Positions 1 to 6,606 are shown, counted from the stretch's first letter. The stretch is DNA of 8,081 nt from Caldifarciminota bacterium (GCA_016935775.1 JAFGQF010000193.1:1-8081); one strand, 5' to 3'. The notes: generated from the sequence alone by a model not told the origin. Program-made: numbers and translations.

Positions 1-309
1 GACGGGAACTGGGACATCTGTGCCGCGACGCTGCCGCAGACCGGAGTCGCGGAGCGGCCGGGCGCGGAACCGGCGCGGCTCGAGGCCGGGCCGAGCCCGT
101 TCTCACGCGTCTGCCGGGTAACCGGCGTGTCGGGCGCGCGGTCGCTGGAGATAGTTGACGCTGCGGGCCGGGTGGTGCGCCGGCTTGCCGTTGCCGGCGG
201 GGGGGCTGAGTGGGACGGCCGTGACGGGCAGGGCCGCGAGCTGCCGGCCGGCGTCTACCTGGCGCGGGCGGGCGCGACTCGACCTGCCCGGCTCGTGCTG
301 GCCCGCTGA
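1..309 (+). CDS. C-terminal end of a secreted protein with FlgD-like/type IX-style sorting domain (partial, 5' end outside window)
   Basis: The reading frame is open from base 1 and ends at TGA 307-309, giving 102 residues of a longer protein. The visible part is a beta-rich C-terminal domain. It has a 'PSPF' element near residue 34 (compare the usual PNPF), then 'LEIVDAAGRVVRRL', 'WDGRDGQGRELPAGVYLARA' and a final 'ARLVLAR'. This order is typical of FlgD Ig-like and Por-secretion C-terminal domains, which act as export and anchoring signals on proteins of FCB-group bacteria. The catalytic or binding part lies upstream of the window, so the protein's own function cannot be told. Its stop is 7 nt before the mtnA start, so the two may be co-transcribed. 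An ATG does not occur in this stretch; an internal GTG at 127 is not the real start, because coding character continues upstream to base 1. Confidence 0.8.
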   Translation, partial: DGNWDICAATLPQTGVAERPGAEPARLEAGPSPFSRVCRVTGVSGARSLEIVDAAGRVVRRLAVAGGGAEWDGRDGQGRELPAGVYLARAGATRPARLVLAR

Positions 310-316
310 CCGGGCG

Positions 317-1432
317 ATGACGGCGGCGCGGTTGCCCGGGTTCGTGTTCCGGCCGATGCGCTATTCCCGTTCCGGCTTCCTGATAATCGACCAGCGGCGG
401 CTGCCGGCACGGGTTGAGCGAGTGCGACTCTCGAGCGCGGCCGCGGTGGCGCGGGCAATCCGGACCCTGGCGGTGCGGGGCGCGCCGAGCATCGGGGTCG
501 CGGCCGCGTACGGTCTGGCGGTGGAGGCGCGGCGATTGCCGGACAACCATCTGCGCTCGGGCCTCAAGCGCGCGGCGGAGTTGCTCCGGGACGCGCGGCC
601 GACCGCGGTCAACCTGGCGTGGGCGGTGGAACGGGTGATGGCGGAGGCGCAGGCGAAGACTGAGGATGGAGGATGGAGGAACGAGGACCGTAAACGGGGC
701 AAGAGGGGCAGCGGACCTGAGGACAAGATCGCAGCCCACGCGCTGCGCCTGGGGGTCGAGCGGGCCGCGCGGGCAATTGAGCGCGAGGAGACCGAACGGT
801 CGCTGGCGGTGAGCCGGCACGGCGCGGGGCTGCTCGGGAGCGGCGCGACCGTGCTGACCATCTGCAACACCGGGGCGCTGGCCGCGCCCGGGCTGGGGAC
901 GGCGCTGGGCGCGGTGCTGGAGGCGCGGGCCGAGGGACGGGACGTGCGGGTGTTCGCCTGCGAGACCAGGCCGCTCTTGCAGGGCGCCCGGCTGACGATA
1001 CCCGAGCTGCTGCGGGCCGGGGTGGACGCTACGCTGATTGCCGACAGCGCGGCGGCGAGCGTGATGCCCGGGGTTGACGTGGTGCTGGTCGGCGCGGACC
1101 GCGTGTGCCGGAACGGCGACTTCGCCAACAAGGTCGGGACCCTCGGGCTGGCGGTGCTGGCCCGGCACTGGCACAAGCCGTTCTACTGCTGCGCGCCGGC
1201 CTCGACCTTTGACCCGGCTTGCGCGTGCGGAACGGACATCGTCATCGAGCAGCGCGACCCGGACGAGGTCCGGCTGGTGCAGGGCCGGCGGGTGGCGCCG
1301 GCGCGCGCCAGGGTGTTCAATCCCGCGTTTGACGTGACGCCGGCACGGCTGGTGACCGGGTTCGTGACCGACCGGGGAGTAGTGCGGCCGCCGTTCAGGC
1401 GCAGCATCAGGAGGATGCTGCGGCAAGGCTGA
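317..1432 (+). CDS. mtnA: S-methyl-5-thioribose-1-phosphate isomerase (MtnA)
   Basis: This enzyme of the methionine salvage pathway isomerises 5-methylthioribose-1-phosphate to methylthioribulose-1-phosphate in the cytoplasm; the family is related to eIF2B alpha/beta/delta. In the 371-residue product I see 'VRGAPSIGVAAAYG' (53-66), 'RPTAVNLAWAVERV' (94-107), catalytic Cys183 in 'TICNTGALA', 'CETRPLLQGARLT' (215-227), catalytic Asp261 in 'VGADRVCRNGD', 'NKVGT' (271-275) and 'NPAFDVTP' (335-342). The ATG at 317 gives about 13 residues before the usual N-terminus. The ATG at 356 aligns slightly better with the family start, and neither has a clear Shine-Dalgarno sequence. Relative to Thermotoga MtnA, recalled from memory, the region between 'AVNLAW' and 'SRHGA' is about 23 residues longer because of an in-frame repeat-like insertion. 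No other salvage gene is in the window. Related eIF2B-like sugar-phosphate isomerases are the alternative, but the motif set favours MtnA. Confidence 0.93.
   Translation: MTAARLPGFVFRPMRYSRSGFLIIDQRRLPARVERVRLSSAAAVARAIRTLAVRGAPSIGVAAAYGLAVEARRLPDNHLRSGLKRAAELLRDARPTAVNLAWAVERVMAEAQAKTEDGGWRNEDRKRGKRGSGPEDKIAAHALRLGVERAARAIEREETERSLAVSRHGAGLLGSGATVLTICNTGALAAPGLGTALGAVLEARAEGRDVRVFACETRPLLQGARLTIPELLRAGVDATLIADSAAASVMPGVDVVLVGADRVCRNGDFANKVGTLGLAVLARHWHKPFYCCAPASTFDPACACGTDIVIEQRDPDEVRLVQGRRVAPARARVFNPAFDVTPARLVTGFVTDRGVVRPPFRRSIRRMLRQG
657..731 (+). repeat. A/G-rich repeat-like in-frame insertion inside mtnA
   Basis: This stretch encodes a hydrophilic segment ('KTEDGGWRNEDRKRGKRGSG' and following residues) with no counterpart in ordinary MtnA proteins. 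The plus strand is strongly purine-rich, contains tandem GGATGGA units around 664-680, and is about 58% GC by hand count, lower than the surrounding coding sequence. Its composition and GGATG units resemble the repeats at 1431-1454. The length is compatible with the reading frame, so the gene stays open through it. Boundaries are approximate. I infer insertion of an intergenic repeat; slippage expansion of a GGATGGA tract is the alternative. Confidence 0.5.
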
Positions 1433-1454
1433 AGGATGAAGGCGGAAGGATGAA
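1431..1454 (+). repeat. Two direct repeats of GAAGGATGAA at the mtnA stop codon
   Basis: GAAGGATGAA occurs at 1431-1440 and again at 1445-1454, a 14-base period. The first copy begins inside the mtnA TGA (1430-1432). The complementary strand reads as a TTCATCCTTC-type motif. I recall such motifs as scattered intergenic repeats in several high-GC uncultured lineages, but this was not checked here. The purine-rich GGATG theme is shared with the insertion inside mtnA. Confidence 0.55.
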
Positions 1455-1504
1455 CCGGGCCGGAGGAGCCTGAAGGCGATAGCACTCGACGGAGCGGAAA
1501 GCAG

Positions 1505-1529
1505 GCGGCCCGGGCAGAGCCCGGGCCGC
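1505..1529. repeat. Perfect 11-bp inverted repeat (GC hairpin)
   Basis: GCGGCCCGGGC (1505-1515) is followed by a 3-base AGA loop and its exact reverse complement (1519-1529). Neither side is followed by a clear T tract, so it is not a canonical intrinsic terminator by itself. It lies 72 bases after the mtnA stop and immediately before the large palindrome. It could be an RNA stabiliser, a helper for termination, or an outlying part of the neighbouring repeat element. Confidence 0.6.
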
Positions 1530-1530
1530 A

Positions 1531-1656
1531 GACAAAAACAGGGACACTTCCCCATTTCCGGCCCGCGGAAGCGCGGGCGAGCAACCTGTCTCTCAGCGAC
1601 AGGTCACCCGACGGCCATCCCGGCGTGCGAAATGGGGTAGCGTCCCGGTTTTTCTC
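1531..1656. repeat. Large imperfect palindromic element with internal hairpins (MITE/REP-like)
   Basis: The outer arms, 1531-1560 and 1628-1656, are reverse complements at 25 positions with 4 mismatches and one extra base. They share GGGAC..CT.CCCCATTTC read from either end, each with an A5/T5 tract near its outer edge. Inside are two perfect hairpins: GCCCGCG/CGCGGGC with a GAAG loop (1561-1578), and ACCTGTC/GACAGGT with a 7-base loop (1584-1604). A weak bulged stem lies at 1611-1626. The folded form resembles a cloverleaf. Its right edge reaches into the stop codon of the prolyl isomerase gene (1655-1657). The architecture fits a REP/REPIN or small non-autonomous transposable element mobilised in trans; a structured non-coding RNA is the alternative. 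No transposase gene lies in the window. Confidence 0.65.
1534..1653. terminator. Probable bidirectional transcription terminator formed by the palindrome
   Basis: Two transcription units, mtnA from the left and the surface-protein operon from the right, converge here. Read on the plus strand, the closing stem ends ...GTCCCGG followed by T5 (1649-1653). Read on the minus strand it ends ...GTCCCTG followed by T5 (complement of 1534-1538). A GC-containing stem followed by a T tract on both strands is what a shared intrinsic terminator would show. The stem is long and interrupted by the internal hairpins, so efficiency cannot be judged from sequence alone. Confidence 0.45.
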
Positions 1657-2320
1657 ACTCGGTCGTTACCCAGACCTTCTCCATAATGACCGGCTCGACC
1701 GGCTTGTCCATCGGGCCGGTCTGGACCTGGCCGAGCTGCTCGAGCACGTCCTGACCCTCGACCATGTCGCCGATGACGGTGTAGCCGCCGTCGAGCTGGG
1801 GCAGGGGCTGGAGGCAGAGGTAGAACTGCGAGCCCGAGGAGCGGCGCTCGGGGTTGACCTGGTCACCCGTGCGGGCCATCGCAATCGAGCCCTTGAGGTG
1901 CTTGGCGTTGATTTCGGCCTCGACGGTGTAGCCCGGGCCGCCGGTGCCGTCGCCCTTGGGGTCGCCGCCCTGGACCACGAAGCCCGGGACGATGCGGTGG
2001 AAGGTCAGGCCGTCGTAGAATCCCTTGATGCCGAGGTTGGCGACGTTGGTGACGTTCTTGGGCGCGATGCCCGTGTGGAACTTCACCTTCATCGTGCCGT
2101 GGTCCTTGACCGTGATGTTGAAGTAGAGGTTCTCGGGCAGGTTGTCGGACGTTAGCGTGTCGGTCAAGGCGCCTCCCTCTTGCTCGGTCGGCTCGGCCGG
2201 GGCAACTGCCGGGGCCTCGGTTTCGGTGGCGGGCGGCTGTTCGGTCGGCTGTTCGGGCTCGGTCCCGCCGCAGCCCACGACCAGGCCCATCAGGCAGAGC
2301 GTTGTCAGGACGTGCTTCAC
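1655..2320 (-). CDS. Lipoprotein cyclophilin-type peptidyl-prolyl cis-trans isomerase
   Basis: The 221-residue product begins with a lipoprotein signal: 'MKHVLTTLCLMGLVVGC', with a lipobox LVVGC and lipidated Cys17. A Pro/Glu/Thr-rich linker follows to about residue 50, then a cyclophilin domain (about 65-221). Family hallmarks are 'FHRIVPGFVVQGGD' (107-120) with the catalytic Arg109, 'GSQFYLCL' (163-170) and 'LDGGYTVIGDMVEG' (176-189). The position of the cyclosporin-binding Trp of human cyclophilin A is Leu, as in many bacterial enzymes. It should catalyse proline isomerisation in exported proteins while tethered to an envelope membrane. The start is GTG, set by a strong AGGAGG six bases upstream. 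It is the last gene of the minus-strand operon, 32 nt after the carboxypeptidase, which suggests a role in folding the exported proteins encoded upstream. Its stop codon overlaps the palindromic element by two bases. Confidence 0.93.
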   Translation of the reverse strand: MKHVLTTLCLMGLVVGCGGTEPEQPTEQPPATETEAPAVAPAEPTEQEGGALTDTLTSDNLPENLYFNITVKDHGTMKVKFHTGIAPKNVTNVANLGIKGFYDGLTFHRIVPGFVVQGGDPKGDGTGGPGYTVEAEINAKHLKGSIAMARTGDQVNPERRSSGSQFYLCLQPLPQLDGGYTVIGDMVEGQDVLEQLGQVQTGPMDKPVEPVIMEKVWVTTE

Positions 2321-2326
2321 GGTTTT

Positions 2327-2332
2327 CCTCCT
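2327..2332 (-). promoter_or_regulatory. Shine-Dalgarno sequence AGGAGG of the prolyl isomerase gene
   Basis: A full AGGAGG on the minus strand lies six bases before the GTG at 2320-2318. It fixes this GTG as the start and gives the gene its own strong ribosome entry, whereas the carboxypeptidase upstream starts by overlap with the previous stop. This would let the folding factor be made at a higher rate than its operon partners. Confidence 0.8.
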
Positions 2333-2352
2333 GTCGGTCTTGCTTGTCTTTC

Positions 2353-4332
2353 TCAGTCGAAGGAACGGCAGACCACCAGCTTGTGGCGCGTTTCTCGGCC
2401 GGGCAGTCCGGCCTGCACCAGGTAGATGCCGGGCGCAAGCCCGAGCTGCCGGGTGTCGACGCTGGCGGCCCCGTTGCGAACCTGAATAGCTTGCACGAGG
2501 CGGCCGGACATGTCAAACAGCCGCAGCACGGTGCCGGGCGCGCCGCGGAACTCGAACGCGCCGCCGACCGGGTTGGGCCAGAGCCGCTCGCGGGAAGGCG
2601 CGGCCTCCGGGCCGGCGATGCCGGCCCCGGGCACGCGCCAGGTGACCGCATCCACGTCAACGCCGGCGCGCGGGTCGGCGCTCGACCCGGTGCTGTCCGA
2701 GGCGACCCGGATGTAGCGACAGGAGTCGAGCCCGGCCGCGCCGAGGTCGAAACCGGCGGTGCCCTCGGCGTGGCCGAGCGAGGTCCAGGGGCCGTTCCAG
2801 TCCTGGGACGCCGCGACCCAGTAGCCGTCCGGGACGGTGTCGCCGTCGTGGACGAAGATGTCCGCGCCGAGAAGGTCGGGGCAGGCTTCGGGACCGGTGG
2901 CCAGGCAGGCGATGCCGCGCCGGCCGAGCGAGTGGAACCGGCCGTCGGGCGGTCCGAGCAGCAGGCTCGACCAGGTGGGGATGACGAAGTTGACGTCGCC
3001 GTGGACCAGCCAGGCGAGCTCCTCGCAACTGCGGACCGTGCCGGTGTCGGCGGCAAGCGCGAAGTCGGCAACCACCGAGTCGGACTGCGGGACGGTGACG
3101 CGCAGTGTCCTGGGCACGTAGCCGGGCGCCGAGGCGGTGAGGTCGTAGGTGCCGGGTGAGAGCGGCTTGTGATAGTCGCCGAGCGCCGGGTCGGCATAGA
3201 CGTGCCAGCGGTCGGGGTTGGTGACGGCTATCCGGGCGCGGAGCGGTTCGCCGGTGACCGAGTCGGTGACCGTGCCGCGCGCGCCGGTGCCGGCGAGCCC
3301 GGCGATGCCGAGCAGCGCGCGCCGGTTCGCGAGGCAGATGGAATCCACCCGGGCCCGCTCCGAAGGCTGCCGGGTCTCGATGGTGTAGTCAAGGATGCCG
3401 GACAGCCCGAAGCAGGCGTCCTGGCAGGAACCGTAGATGTCATACCAGGACCAGCCCTCGATGGGCGCGAGTTGCGTGGTGTTGGACCCGTAGGTCGAGT
3501 CGGCATACTGCCGGGCCGCGGTCCGGATGAGGAACGAGTCGGGCGGATTGCAGGAGTCGTTGTCCCAGAGGTAGTTGACGTAGGACGCCGCCGAGTGGAA
3601 GTCGTAGCCGAAGGCGATGCTGTTCTCGAGCGAGTGCTGCCAGATGGCCCGCGACTCGGGCTGGGAATAGGGGCGCGGGCTGTTGCCTTCGGCAAACCAC
3701 TCGTAGCCATAGTCGCGGTTGACGTCCACCGAGTTTGCGTTTGAGCGCCGGCCGGCGACGTGGCCGTCCGGGTTGACGATGGGCAGGAGCCAGAGTTCCC
3801 GGTTGTTTACCAGCGAGCGGACCGCGGCGCTGGTGTCGTAGCTTGCGATGAGGAATTGCGCGAAGGCGAGGCAGATCTCGGTGGAGACTTTCTCGTCGCC
3901 GTGGTGCGCGCCGGTGACGCGGAGCCCGGGTTCGGGCTCGCTGGTCAAAGGGTTGTCGGTGACGAGCAGGGCCGGGATGGCGCGGCCCTGGACCGAGAAG
4001 CCGACGGTGTCAAGTCGGCAGATGTCGGGCCGGGCCGCGGCCAGGGCGGCGAGCGCGGCGCAGACTTCGTCGTAGGTATGATAGTCCTGGAATACCGAGT
4101 CGAGGTGGGCGGCGTAGTCGGCGATGATGACGCGCGGCGCGTGGCCCCGGCCTGAGAGCCAGGCGCGTTCGTCGGCGTCGGCCAGCACGCGGGCCCAGCC
4201 CGGGCCGACGTTCTTAACCGCCAGTTCGCGGCTGACCGCGCGCAGGGCCGCGCGGCCCGGGACCGTTATCTCGATGAGTTGGACCGGGCCGGCGGTGACC
4301 AGCGTGGCCAGCAAGGCGATCGAGGTCAGCAC
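2353..4332 (-). CDS. Secreted zinc carboxypeptidase (M14 family) with accessory domains and C-terminal sorting domain
   Basis: The 659-residue product starts with a probable signal peptide (about 1-14) and an N-terminal region to about 80. An M14 metallocarboxypeptidase domain follows (about 82-345). Zinc ligands are His144 and Glu147 in 'HHGDE' and His246 in 'DFHSAAS'. Asn205-Arg206 in 'VDVNRDYG' match the substrate-carboxylate site, and Glu319 in 'YTIETRQ' is the catalytic glutamate, so the site looks complete. Next come a carboxypeptidase-regulatory-like beta domain (about 350-425), a domain ending 'FDLGAAGLDSCRYIRVASD...DVDAVTW' (about 432-567) like those in bacterial surface proteins, and a Por-secretion-type sorting domain (about 582-655; 'WPNPVGG', 'LRLFDMSGRLV', 'LAPGIYLVQA', 'KLVV'). 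It should trim C-terminal residues from peptides outside the cell or at its surface. The GTG start overlaps the kelch gene stop as TAGTG, implying translational coupling. Exact peptide specificity cannot be read from the sequence. Confidence 0.92.
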   Translation of the reverse strand: MLTSIALLATLVTAGPVQLIEITVPGRAALRAVSRELAVKNVGPGWARVLADADERAWLSGRGHAPRVIIADYAAHLDSVFQDYHTYDEVCAALAALAAARPDICRLDTVGFSVQGRAIPALLVTDNPLTSEPEPGLRVTGAHHGDEKVSTEICLAFAQFLIASYDTSAAVRSLVNNRELWLLPIVNPDGHVAGRRSNANSVDVNRDYGYEWFAEGNSPRPYSQPESRAIWQHSLENSIAFGYDFHSAASYVNYLWDNDSCNPPDSFLIRTAARQYADSTYGSNTTQLAPIEGWSWYDIYGSCQDACFGLSGILDYTIETRQPSERARVDSICLANRRALLGIAGLAGTGARGTVTDSVTGEPLRARIAVTNPDRWHVYADPALGDYHKPLSPGTYDLTASAPGYVPRTLRVTVPQSDSVVADFALAADTGTVRSCEELAWLVHGDVNFVIPTWSSLLLGPPDGRFHSLGRRGIACLATGPEACPDLLGADIFVHDGDTVPDGYWVAASQDWNGPWTSLGHAEGTAGFDLGAAGLDSCRYIRVASDSTGSSADPRAGVDVDAVTWRVPGAGIAGPEAAPSRERLWPNPVGGAFEFRGAPGTVLRLFDMSGRLVQAIQVRNGAASVDTRQLGLAPGIYLVQAGLPGRETRHKLVVCRSFD

Positions 4333-6548
4333 TACCTGATTATAGCGACGCGCCGGGCCGGGGGAATCCCGGGAGCGTCGAGGCGCAGGAAGTAGGCGCC
4401 GGACGGGACAGGGCGGCCGGTTTCGTCACGCAGGTCCCAGGTCGCCCGGCCGGGCTCAAGGTCGAGCACGCGCACGCGGCGACCGGTGGCGGACCAGACT
4501 TCTACCCGCGCCGGCGCGGCGAGCGCGAGCGGCAGCGGACCCGCGCGCCAGACGGTCGGGCAGGCGAGCTGGTCGGGTTGGACCGGCGCCGGCTGATGCT
4601 GTTCGACGACGCCGGTCACGGGCCGGTGAAAGAGCACCGATACCGAGTCGCGCGGCACCCGTTCGGGCGGCAGGCCGTCGAGGGCGAACTCGAGATACCG
4701 GTACCAGGAGCCGTCGCCGCCCTGGATGCCGACAGTCGAACTCGCCCGGTCCGCGTCCATGTCCAGGTAGTTGAATCTCAGCCGGCCGTTGGCAATGAGC
4801 AGGGCTTGAAAGGTGACGGCCCGGTCGGGCTCGCCGTGGCGCGGCACTCCAAGCCAGGTCCAGGCGATGGTGTCGGCGCGAACAGTTTCAAGCACGGCGC
4901 CGCCGGTTCGCAGGTCCAGGTCGTCCCAGAACGGGGCGATGAGATGCTCGATGTCCGGCCAGGGCAGGCCAAGGTTGCCCCCGACCGCCACCTCGGATGT
5001 CGTGATGTAGCCGTTGGTGCCGACCCACAACCGGTCGAGCGAGTTGTCGTACCACGGGAAAAGAAACGGCAGCCGGCGCTGGACCAGGCCGTTGTCCGGG
5101 TCGGGCAGCCAGGGGCCGAGGGTTTCGCCGCCGCCCGGGTCGAACCAGGCGAAGCCGACCGTGTCCGGTTCGAGCGTTGACTCCCAGCGATAGCCGAAGC
5201 CGTCCGGGTCCGAGAACCCGGTGGTGCGACAGAGCGCGGAGGCGGTGTCGTTGGCGCGGTTTTCGTCACCCGGGGTCCAGGTGCCGACCCGGGTGGCAAT
5301 GACCGCACCGGCCGGCGGCTCGAGCTGCCCGAAGTCGAACAGCACCCGCTCGCCGGGCTCGAGCGCGAGGCTGGTGTCGCGGGCGAGCAGTCGGTTGCCG
5401 GTGAGAGTGTCGACGACCAGCGCGGTGACCACCAGCGTGGCCGGCAGGTCGCCGTGGTTGCGGACCCGGGCCCGGACCGAAACCGGCACGCCGGGGAAGA
5501 GCCGGCCGCGCGGCGTCGTCACGACCTCGACACCGCAGTCGTTGGCGTAGCGGCCGGCGTAGCGCCGCCGGTGGGTGTCGGTGTAGGGCTGTGTCCCGGT
5601 GTAGCCGCCGCAGAGGTGGAGCCAGTCGCCGAGAGCGACCAGCGCGCCGGCGTCGGCACGGGGCGTGGACAGGTCCGTCTCGCGCAGCCAGGTTTCCAGC
5701 GCCGGGTCCCACGAGTAAGTCTCCGCAACGCAGCGACCATCTCCGAGCAGGCCGCCGGCAAGGTGGAACCGGCCGTTGAGCGCGACCGCCGAGGCCCGGC
5801 ACCGACCCGCGCCCGGAATGCTGTCGATCTCCGACCAGGAAATCTGTTCGGGCGCAAGCGGGTCAATCACCCCGCGCCAGGCCCGGTTGGTCGGCCCGGA
5901 GTCGGTCCAGCCGGCCGCGACGATGATCGTGTCACCCAGGACCGCGGCCGCGGCCGCGCCCAGCGCGACCGGCAGGGGCGTGGCCGAAAACCAGTAGCTG
6001 GCGGCCGGGTCGAGCCAGCGTACCCGGTTTACCGGCGGCGAGCCCGGCGCCCAGTTGCCGCCGCCGATGACGCAGACCAGGCTGTCGCGCCAGGCGACGG
6101 CGGCGTGGTCGTGGAGGCTCTCGGGCAGGGCCGGGCCGGCAGACCAGAAGTTGGCGACCGGGTCGAAGATTTCGACTTCCGCGAGCCCGGTCCCGAACCG
6201 GCGGCAGCCGCCGGTCACCCAGGCCCTGCCGTCGGCGAACGCCGCCGCGGCAAGGCCGCGTTCACTTTCCATCGGTTCAAGCCCGGTCCAGCGGTCCTCG
6301 CTTGCCGAGTAGCCGAGGCAGTCGGTTGTCATCGGGCCGGTCGAGCCGGTGCGGCCGCCGATGATGAGAAGCTTGTCCGGGCCGGCCGCGACCGCGCAGT
6401 GCAGGGCGCGGGGCGCGGGCAGGGCGGCGCGCGCCAGCCAGGCGGAAGTATCGAGGGCCAAAGCGCGAGTTTCGAGCGCCCGCTGGATCTCACGCGGGGT
6501 CTCGGCCGGCTGAGCGGCCGCGAGCAGTGAGGCGATCAAGAGCAGCAT
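4332..6548 (-). CDS. Exported kelch-repeat beta-propeller protein with Ig-like, nidogen-like and FlgD-like C-terminal domains
   Basis: The 738-residue product has a short signal peptide (about 1-15, 'MLLLIASLLAAAQPAE'). A kelch propeller occupies about 45-335, with recurring 'IIGG', 'VTGG', 'VIGG', 'LAGG' and 'LCGG' strands and following Tyr/Trp positions such as 'YSASEDRW', 'FDPVANFW' and 'YSWDPALETW'; I count about six blades. A CARDB/Ig-like region follows (about 338-435; 'VRARVRNHGDLPA', 'PGDENRANDTA'). Then comes a domain of about 490-645 with 'LWVGTNGYITTSE', 'IAPFWDDLD' and 'FNYLDMD', which resembles the nidogen-like extracellular module. It ends in a FlgD-like/sorting domain (about 670-738; 'RVEVWSATGRRVRVL', 'TWDLRDETGRPVPSGAYFLRL'). 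No catalytic residues were recognised, so binding or adhesion is the likeliest role. The ATG start has only AGGA 12 bases upstream. It lies 58 nt after the barrel gene and is coupled to the peptidase gene downstream. Confidence 0.85.
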   Translation of the reverse strand: MLLLIASLLAAAQPAETPREIQRALETRALALDTSAWLARAALPAPRALHCAVAAGPDKLLIIGGRTGSTGPMTTDCLGYSASEDRWTGLEPMESERGLAAAAFADGRAWVTGGCRRFGTGLAEVEIFDPVANFWSAGPALPESLHDHAAVAWRDSLVCVIGGGNWAPGSPPVNRVRWLDPAASYWFSATPLPVALGAAAAAVLGDTIIVAAGWTDSGPTNRAWRGVIDPLAPEQISWSEIDSIPGAGRCRASAVALNGRFHLAGGLLGDGRCVAETYSWDPALETWLRETDLSTPRADAGALVALGDWLHLCGGYTGTQPYTDTHRRRYAGRYANDCGVEVVTTPRGRLFPGVPVSVRARVRNHGDLPATLVVTALVVDTLTGNRLLARDTSLALEPGERVLFDFGQLEPPAGAVIATRVGTWTPGDENRANDTASALCRTTGFSDPDGFGYRWESTLEPDTVGFAWFDPGGGETLGPWLPDPDNGLVQRRLPFLFPWYDNSLDRLWVGTNGYITTSEVAVGGNLGLPWPDIEHLIAPFWDDLDLRTGGAVLETVRADTIAWTWLGVPRHGEPDRAVTFQALLIANGRLRFNYLDMDADRASSTVGIQGGDGSWYRYLEFALDGLPPERVPRDSVSVLFHRPVTGVVEQHQPAPVQPDQLACPTVWRAGPLPLALAAPARVEVWSATGRRVRVLDLEPGRATWDLRDETGRPVPSGAYFLRLDAPGIPPARRVAIIR

Positions 6549-6606
6549 CGGCAGAATCGGTCCTGGTGAGAGGTTAGCCGGGCGAGCGCGGTCGTCAACC
6601 GCGGGG

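Noticed and set aside
155..316. Upstream extension of the mtnA frame to a start at 155
   Set aside because: It would overlap the in-frame sorting domain of the preceding gene, and the added residues have no match to the MtnA N-terminus; the ATG at 317 or 356 is better.
361..1176. Minus-strand frame of 271 codons opposite mtnA
   Set aside because: It is antisense to all the conserved MtnA motifs and carries no motif of its own.
2302..3159. Plus-strand open frame of 285 codons opposite the prolyl isomerase and carboxypeptidase genes
   Set aside because: It spans the 3' end of one recognisable gene and the start of another, has no recognisable motif, and is explained by codon bias on the other strand.
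1863..3197. Minus-strand frame of 444 codons overlapping both the carboxypeptidase and isomerase genes
   Set aside because: It is the out-of-frame shadow of two real genes, and its Pro/Arg/Ser-rich translation is typical of a shifted GC-rich frame.
5943..5958. GCGGCC-rich tandem/palindromic stretch
   Set aside because: It lies inside the kelch gene and encodes an alanine run; simple GC codon repetition explains it.
5454..6530. Long plus-strand open frame of 358 codons opposite the kelch gene
   Set aside because: It is antisense to a well-supported protein, its translation is Arg/Gly/Ala/Pro/Val-rich without domains, and such frames are expected opposite genes in DNA of this GC content.
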